15,476 nucleotides of DNA. It comes from an uncultured Acidimicrobiaceae bacterium. GTDB taxonomy: Bacteria; Actinomycetota; Acidimicrobiia; Acidimicrobiales; Ilumatobacteraceae. Positions within the stretch are counted from its first letter, which is position 1, and each line of letters begins with the position of its first letter. The notes under the pieces were generated by a model. The model made no database searches and had not been told where the DNA came from. It saw nothing but the letters and a program-made list of their open reading frames with translations. The stretch is from NCBI GenBank assembly GCA_903904615.1, contig CAIVDG010000222.1, forward strand, positions 1 to 15,476. The letters are read 5' to 3'. Position numbers and translations under genes: made by a program. This document shows, piece after piece, positions 13,075-15,476 of the stretch.

Positions 13075-13251
13075 TCAAACTTTGGTGATTCGGTACTGAT
13101 CCTCCCACCACAGTGAACAGTTCTTTGTTGCTTGTTCTGCTTGTTCTTGGCTTCTGAACCTGTGCGCCTTTGCCGGTGCTGTTGTCCAGCGCCACACACG
13201 GGCGGGGCAGTAGCAGAAAAACTGTTTCTTCTTGCGGGTGGGGAACCGCAT
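13075..13251 (-). CDS. Small hypothetical protein (58 residues)
   Basis: The product reads MRFPTRKKKQFFCYCPARVW, then RWTTAPAKAHRFRSQEQAEQ and ends SLWWEDQYRITKV. The W-x-A-xRF-S-x2-A pattern resembles small phage proteins that have a single beta-hairpin and helix, with no known function. ATG 13251 is supported by ACAGGA ten bases upstream, itself inside a CTTAAGACAGG element (13263-13273). The frame stays open further up to GTG 13320, which would add 23 residues including DWIV; without a ribosome binding site that longer form is less likely but possible. It is the last gene of the leftward block. Confidence 0.5.
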   Translation of the reverse strand: MRFPTRKKKQFFCYCPARVWRWTTAPAKAHRFRSQEQAEQATKNCSLWWEDQYRITKV

Positions 13252-13262
13252 CACGATCCAGT

Positions 13263-13273
13263 CCTGTCTTAAG
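13263..13273 (-). repeat. CTTAAGACAG element upstream of a leftward start
   Basis: Reading leftward, CTTAAGACAGGA lies 12 bases (from the end of the 10-mer) before ATG 13251 and contains its ribosome binding site. The identical 10-mer precedes the starts at 14912 and 15238. Confidence 0.5.
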
Positions 13274-13334
13274 TTCCGTGTCCGCCGGTACAGGGCATAC
13301 GATCGGAACTGCCACACCACGTCGGTGAGCGGGC

Positions 13335-13496
13335 TTAGAAGCCGACTTGCCAGTACTGCGGGTTTGCTCCGTTGCATAGCGGGCACCAGTCCTCCCCTCG
13401 TCTGCGTGTCCAGCCGTTCCCTCTGAGCCTGCGCCACACGAGCCCGTCGTTGGCGTCCACCAAGGGATCTATCTTCCCACATCTGTCGCACCGCAT
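13335..13496 (-). CDS. Zinc-ribbon protein (53 residues)
   Basis: The 53-residue product starts MRCDRCGKIDPLVD and has a second pair in DWCPLCNGANPQ, so two CxxC knuckles (Cys3/Cys6 and Cys38/Cys41) can bind one zinc. The middle (WRRLRGNGWTRRRGE) is very basic, suggesting nucleic-acid contact. ATG 13496 lies seven bases after the stop of the previous leftward gene and has no strong ribosome binding site, so it may be translated by re-initiation. The open frame extends to 13616, but that part is a shadow of the neighbouring gene. Confidence 0.6.
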   Translation of the reverse strand: MRCDRCGKIDPLVDANDGLVWRRLRGNGWTRRRGEDWCPLCNGANPQYWQVGF

Positions 13497-13503
13497 TCGG
13501 TAT

Positions 13504-13896
13504 TCACGGAAGATCGTCACGATGTGACTCTGACATGATGAGCACTGCGAGTGTGAGCCCACCGAACAGGACGGTGATACCGGCGAGCGGTGGCACGTTG
13601 TGTTCGTCCAGCACAAGGAGCAACGGGAGCAAGCCGAGCAGGATCAGGAACCCTGTCAGTGTGTTGAGTCGTTGTGCCCAGTCGGGTCGGTGTTGTGCTT
13701 TGCGGGCACGGTGCCGTTGTACTACTGCGTCTGTACGTTGTTGCAATGTGCGTGGGCAGTCGTCGTAAGGAAACTCTTCTTGCTCTTCACAGGTGCAGAA
13801 CCCAAAGTGTTGTACTTGTGTTTCGTGTGTCAGGTTGGCGATGTCGCTCCAGTACATGACGGCGGGGTGATCGGGTGACCAGTGTTTGCGGTTCAT
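13504..13896 (-). CDS. Two-helix membrane protein with Cys-rich cytosolic part
   Basis: Starting at ATG 13896, which overlaps the previous stop (ATGA), the protein has 130 residues. The N-terminal half is soluble and includes FGFCTCEEQEEFPYDDC, with three cysteines, then a basic stretch RHRARKAQHR. Two hydrophobic segments follow at about 80-96 (TGFLILLGLLPLLLVLD) and 103-121 (PPLAGITVLFGGLTLAVLIM), and a short charged tail. No family is recognised. A membrane protein in an accessory block could serve exclusion or signalling, but nothing in the sequence says which. The open frame to 14079 is a shadow of the gene upstream. Confidence 0.6.
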   Translation of the reverse strand: MNRKHWSPDHPAVMYWSDIANLTHETQVQHFGFCTCEEQEEFPYDDCPRTLQQRTDAVVQRHRARKAQHRPDWAQRLNTLTGFLILLGLLPLLLVLDEHNVPPLAGITVLFGGLTLAVLIMSESHRDDLP

Positions 13897-14114
13897 CGCA
13901 CTACCACCCAGTCGCCGTTGTCGAAACCTGCACCAAAGGTCTTTGCCTCTGCCGGTGTGAGCCAGTAGTACACCCATGCGTCCAACCCACCAAGAGTTGT
14001 TTCGTCGTGGACGTCGTGGTTGTACCAGTCGGGAAGAACACCGAACGTGACGTTCTCCTCCTGTGTTTCTCCGTGCCATCTGACAACGGCATCAATGGTC
14101 TGTATGTCTTGCAC
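13893..14114 (-). CDS. Acidic hypothetical protein (73 residues)
   Basis: GTG 14114 has a very strong ribosome binding site (AGAGGAGG) seven bases upstream, so it is preferred over the frame starting at 14180. The 73-residue product is acidic and aromatic: QDIQTIDAVVRWHGETQEEN, then FGVLPDWYNHDVHDETTLGG and DAWVYYWLTPAEAKTF, ending NGDWVVVR. It looks like a small alpha/beta domain. The ending NGDWV also occurs in the protein at 14667 (INGDWVG), perhaps by chance. Function unknown. Confidence 0.65.
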   Translation of the reverse strand: MQDIQTIDAVVRWHGETQEENVTFGVLPDWYNHDVHDETTLGGLDAWVYYWLTPAEAKTFGAGFDNGDWVVVR

Positions 14115-14157
14115 TGTTGTGCCTCCTCTTTGCTTCTGCGCACCGGTGTGGTGTGCA

Positions 14158-14217
14158 TGGTGGGCGGGCAGGACTTGCACCTGCCTGTCTGCTAGTCGCC
14201 CTGCTGACTTACGTCAG
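14158..14217 (-). other. Structured intergenic RNA region: palindrome and tRNA T-arm-like hairpin
   Basis: The 99-base gap between the genes at 14114 and 14214 holds two structures. Reading leftward, CTGACGTAAGTCAG (14217-14204) overlaps the stop of the upstream gene. After it comes GGCAGG-TGCAAGT-CCTGCC (14185-14167), a six-pair stem with a seven-base loop much like a tRNA T-arm, then CGCCC-ACCA. A GGGCG (14201-14197) could pair with the CGCCC. No full cloverleaf can be drawn, so this may be a tRNA remnant or a structured regulatory RNA. Confidence 0.3.
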
Positions 14218-14399
14218 AGCCCCAGACCTGTGATGAAACTTTTGCCGTTTACCATGTGGATCTGAAGTGGTTCTTCTTTGCCGTACACAAACTCCTTGCA
14301 GGGGAGGCAGAGCCATTCCCCGTAGGTTTCTGTGCCGTGCAATTCTCCGACGTCTTGGCATGAATCGCACATACCTCGGAGCCTCCCTGTCTTCTTCAT
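14214..14399 (-). CDS. Zinc-ribbon protein (61 residues)
   Basis: The 61-residue product begins MKKTGRLRGMCDSCQDVGEL and has ETYGEWLCLPCKEFVYG, giving two CxxC pairs (Cys11/14 and Cys31/34) about 16 residues apart, a compact zinc ribbon. The tail PLQIHMVNGKSFITGLGL forms strands. ATG 14399 is preceded by AGAAGG and lies about 34 bases downstream of the predicted transcription start of the promoter at 14440-14468. It is the first gene of that unit. The stop codon is embedded in a CTGACTTACGTCAG near-palindrome, as also occurs at the zinc-ribbon gene upstream. Confidence 0.65.
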   Translation of the reverse strand: MKKTGRLRGMCDSCQDVGELHGTETYGEWLCLPCKEFVYGKEEPLQIHMVNGKSFITGLGL

Positions 14400-14411
14400 G
14401 TTCCCTTCTTT

Positions 14412-14457
14412 CTGTTGCGTGGCTGTTGCCACTGAAATCAGACTAGCATACTGTTGC
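14412..14457 (-). repeat. Three CTGTTGC repeats and a 5' stem-loop at the leftward promoter
   Basis: CTGTTGC occurs at 14412-14418, 14423-14429 and 14451-14457 (GCAACAG in the direction of transcription). One copy lies in the promoter spacer and two in the transcribed leader. GTGGC (14419-14423) and GCCAC (14428-14432) form a five-pair stem with a four-base loop that would start almost at the first base of the RNA. They could be regulator sites or an RNA leader control element. Confidence 0.45.
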
Positions 14458-14468
14458 ACGTTTGTCAA
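14440..14468 (-). promoter_or_regulatory. Leftward sigma-70-type promoter
   Basis: Reading leftward, a perfect TTGACA (14468-14463) is followed after exactly 17 bases by TAGTCT (14445-14440). The -10 box matches only three of six but is preceded by TGC, an extended -10 element. Transcription would begin near 14433 and cover the genes at 14214 down to 13075. It lies just after the weak terminator of the gene upstream. Confidence 0.55.
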
Positions 14469-14476
14469 GTATCTTC

Positions 14477-14500
14477 TAAAACCCTTACCCAGCAAGGGAT
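14477..14500 (-). terminator. Weak intrinsic terminator
   Basis: Reading leftward, CCCTT (14498-14494) and AAGGG (14486-14482) form a five-pair stem with a seven-base loop, followed by TTTT. It lies between the stop of the gene at 14521 and the next promoter, as expected for a boundary between two leftward units. The short stem makes it weak. Confidence 0.4.
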
Positions 14501-14510
14501 CCAGAAAACC

Positions 14511-14524
14511 CTGACTTAAGTCAG
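14511..14524. repeat. Perfect 14-base palindrome CTGACTTAAGTCAG
   Basis: This exact inverted repeat covers the stop codon of the leftward gene at 14521. Copies that differ only at the ninth base lie at 14204-14217 (C), again over a stop codon, and at 9613-9626 (T) inside the ribbon-helix-helix gene. It could be a dimer-binding site. Confidence 0.45.
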
Positions 14525-14664
14525 TCAATGTTTCGGATCTTCCAACAGATGTCGCACAGCGGGGCATTGTCCCCGACGTGCAACCTGAAGTCGTGAGTCC
14601 AGTTCGCCGTGTCCTCTTCGATGACCTCGGCACAGTCCTCACAGACCACAGTCTTGCCTTCCAT
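14521..14664 (-). CDS. Zinc-ribbon protein (47 residues)
   Basis: The 47-residue product begins MEGKTVVCEDCAEVIEED and ends NAPLCDICWKIRNID, giving two CxxC pairs (Cys8/11 and Cys37/40) on either side of a His-containing middle (WTHDFRLHV). ATG 14664 follows AGGGGGTG five to six bases upstream and lies two bases after the stop of the previous leftward gene. The longer open frame to 14739 is a shadow. It resembles the other zinc ribbons of this block in plan but not closely in sequence. Function unknown. Confidence 0.65.
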   Translation of the reverse strand: MEGKTVVCEDCAEVIEEDTANWTHDFRLHVGDNAPLCDICWKIRNID

Positions 14665-14666
14665 GT

Positions 14667-14912
14667 TCACCCCCTGAACCTGTCGTAGTTGCGCCCAACC
14701 CAGTCGCCGTTGATCCACTTGGTCGGGTACTGCGTCCACTCTGCGTCAGGTATCTGCCTGCCCCTGATCCATGCGCCTGCGTCACAGTCTTCTTCTAGGT
14801 AAGCGAAGTCCCCATTGACGTAGGAGTAGGGCGAGATGTCCAGCCCCTCACAGGTGTCAAGCGGGACTGCCAACCAGCCGTGCCCTGCGTCCATAATCCA
14901 TGTGGGTTGCAT
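14667..14912 (-). CDS. DUF7007-like conserved phage protein
   Basis: The 81-residue product has AGHGWLAVPLDTCEGLDISPYSY (9-31), then FAYLEEDCDAGAWIRG (36-51), and a tail with WINGDWVGRNYDRF. The HGWL-V, IS-YSY and YLEEDCDA series is one I associate with the DUF7007-type phage/bacterial domain, whose biochemical role is unknown. ATG 14912 overlaps the previous stop (TAATG) and has AGAAGGGGAGG upstream, directly after a CTTAAGACAG element. The name is from memory, so treat the family label with caution; the gene itself is sound. Confidence 0.6.
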   Translation of the reverse strand: MQPTWIMDAGHGWLAVPLDTCEGLDISPYSYVNGDFAYLEEDCDAGAWIRGRQIPDAEWTQYPTKWINGDWVGRNYDRFRG

Positions 14913-15238
14913 TACGCAACCTCCCCTTCTGTCTTAAGACCGAGAGCCCGTGCCACTGTGGACATGCTGGTGATCTCCCTGCCATAAAAGTTCTCATAGT
15001 GGTGCACCATTTCGGCTAGCACCTTTTTGTTGGTCTTGCCTTTGGTGCCGTACTCCTGCGCACAGAATTGGATGATGTTTACCCGTGTCATGCGCCCGCC
15101 GGTGTTTACCCTGAACGCTAATTCGGTGATGGCGCTGAGCACCCTGAGATGCTCTATGCCCTCTGCCCCGTCGATACACATTCCACCCCCCTCGTGCACT
15201 GTCGTTTGCTCCTGCACTTTTTGCATGTTCTCATTCAT
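14912..15238 (-). CDS. Hypothetical protein (108 residues)
   Basis: The product begins MNENMQKVQEQTTVHEGGGM, a flexible leader, then a helical part with LRVLSAITELAFRVNTGGRM, VNIIQFCAQEYGTKGK, KVLAEMVHHYENFYG and MSTVARALGLKTEGEVA. The last segment could be a helix-turn-helix-like pair of helices, but no certain family is seen. ATG 15238 is preceded by AGGAAGG (14 bases after the 10-mer CTTAAGACAG ends), a good ribosome binding site. Its stop overlaps the next gene start (TAATG). Confidence 0.65.
   Translation of the reverse strand: MNENMQKVQEQTTVHEGGGMCIDGAEGIEHLRVLSAITELAFRVNTGGRMTRVNIIQFCAQEYGTKGKTNKKVLAEMVHHYENFYGREITSMSTVARALGLKTEGEVA
14928..14938 (-). repeat. CTTAAGACAG element upstream of a leftward start
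   Basis: Reading leftward, CTTAAGACAGA runs straight into AAGGGGAGG, the ribosome binding site of ATG 14912. It also encodes Leu-Lys-Thr near the end of the upstream gene, in a different reading frame from the copies at 10525, 11320 and 12893. Confidence 0.5.
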
Positions 15239-15251
15239 TGCTAATTACCTT

Positions 15252-15262
15252 CCTGTCTTAAG
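15252..15262 (-). repeat. CTTAAGACAG element upstream of a leftward start
   Basis: Reading leftward, CTTAAGACAGGAAGG contains the ribosome binding site of ATG 15238 and also the stop codon (TAA) of the gene upstream. It is also part of a ten-base palindrome, GTCTTAAGAC. Confidence 0.5.
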
Positions 15263-15476
15263 ACTTGATTTGTTCAATGGTGGTTAGGATTTTGTCCCGC
15301 TTTACTATCCGGAACGCTTCGCCGGTGAGTACGTTCACGGCGTGGCACGGGGCGAGCGGGTCGGCGGTGGCTTCGATCCAGTCCACTGCCCTGCCGAGAT
15401 TCTCAAAAGAGGCTCGGCGCTCCCCGTTATCTGCTCGCCAAGGGATAGCCGTGAGGGTGTCTGTCCATGTGTCTAG
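15258..15476 (-). CDS. Hypothetical protein, C-terminal part (5' truncated by window edge)
   Basis: A leftward frame is open from the right edge to a TAA at 15258-15260, giving 72 residues: it includes WTDTLTAIPWRADNGERRAS, FENLGRAVDWIEATADPLAP and CHAVNVLTGEAFRIVKRDK. The plan is a short strand, a long acidic helix and a strand pair, as in many small phage proteins. No start codon can be judged because the beginning lies outside the window. The stop lies within a CTTAAGACAG element that also serves the next gene. No family is recognised. Confidence 0.6.
   Translation of the reverse strand, partial: LDTWTDTLTAIPWRADNGERRASFENLGRAVDWIEATADPLAPCHAVNVLTGEAFRIVKRDKILTTIEQIKS

Noticed and set aside
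12650..13315. 221-codon frame on the - strand opposite WhiB
   Set aside because: It has no recognisable domain and overlaps WhiB with its conserved cysteines, the terminator hairpin and a leftward gene in another frame.
13875..14195. 106-codon + strand frame in the leftward block
   Set aside because: No ribosome binding site or domain. The - strand gene at the same place has a very strong ribosome binding site and coupled neighbours.
14150..14226. Intact tRNA gene on the - strand
   Set aside because: The T-arm-like hairpin and ACCA are present, but no acceptor stem, D-arm or anticodon arm of the right size can be drawn and the length is too short.

Overview
The window looks like part of the genome of a tailed double-stranded DNA phage (Caudoviricetes) that infects an actinobacterium. 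It carries a WhiB-type iron-sulfur protein, a secreted Rpf-like muralytic enzyme, a DUF2746-like membrane protein and a phage tail-collar protein. Genes are tightly packed, with stop/start overlaps such as ATGA, GTGA and TAATG. The long Thr/Pro-rich linker of one secreted protein resembles those common in Acidimicrobiia (for example Ilumatobacter relatives), so a freshwater or marine host of that group is a reasonable inference but is not proven. No integrase, CRISPR array, rRNA or intact tRNA was seen.

Layout. Positions 1-4579 (+ strand) hold the end of a glycosyltransferase-like gene, two tiny lysine-rich proteins and three virion proteins (connector-like, beta-propeller-like, tail-collar fibre). 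Positions 4589-7270 (+) are a lysis/envelope region: a holin-like protein, a secreted Thr-rich protein with a PPC-like domain and a C-terminal membrane anchor, a two-helix membrane protein, an M15-type endolysin, a 40-residue membrane peptide and the DUF2746-like protein. Positions 7290-7849 hold three small genes. A well-formed promoter at 7846-7874 opens a recombination/replication block (7910-10614): YqaJ/lambda-type exonuclease, Rad52-like annealing protein, ribbon-helix-helix protein, a small coiled-coil protein, a Holliday-junction-resolvase-like nuclease and a second PD-(D/E)XK-like nuclease. Positions 10685-13027 (+) hold an Rpf-like transglycosylase with an HNH endonuclease overlapping its end, a zinc peptide, SSB, a hypothetical gene, a DUF6378-like protein, a small Cys-rich protein and WhiB. 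A large hairpin at 13014-13061 closes this unit against a convergent leftward block (13075-15476, - strand) of eight small, mostly unknown genes, several of them zinc ribbons, with an internal promoter at 14440-14468.

The most unusual signals are short DNA motifs rather than genes. A 10-mer, CTTA(A/C)GACAG, occurs seven times; three copies lie directly upstream of leftward ribosome binding sites. A palindrome, CTGACTTANGTCAG, occurs three times, twice across the stop codons of neighbouring zinc-ribbon genes. The exonuclease leader (7879-7921) has a diverged second copy at 10615-10653 that leads into a six-codon ORF. Three CTGTTGC repeats and a hairpin sit around the leftward promoter. All matches were made by eye; no similarity search was run.
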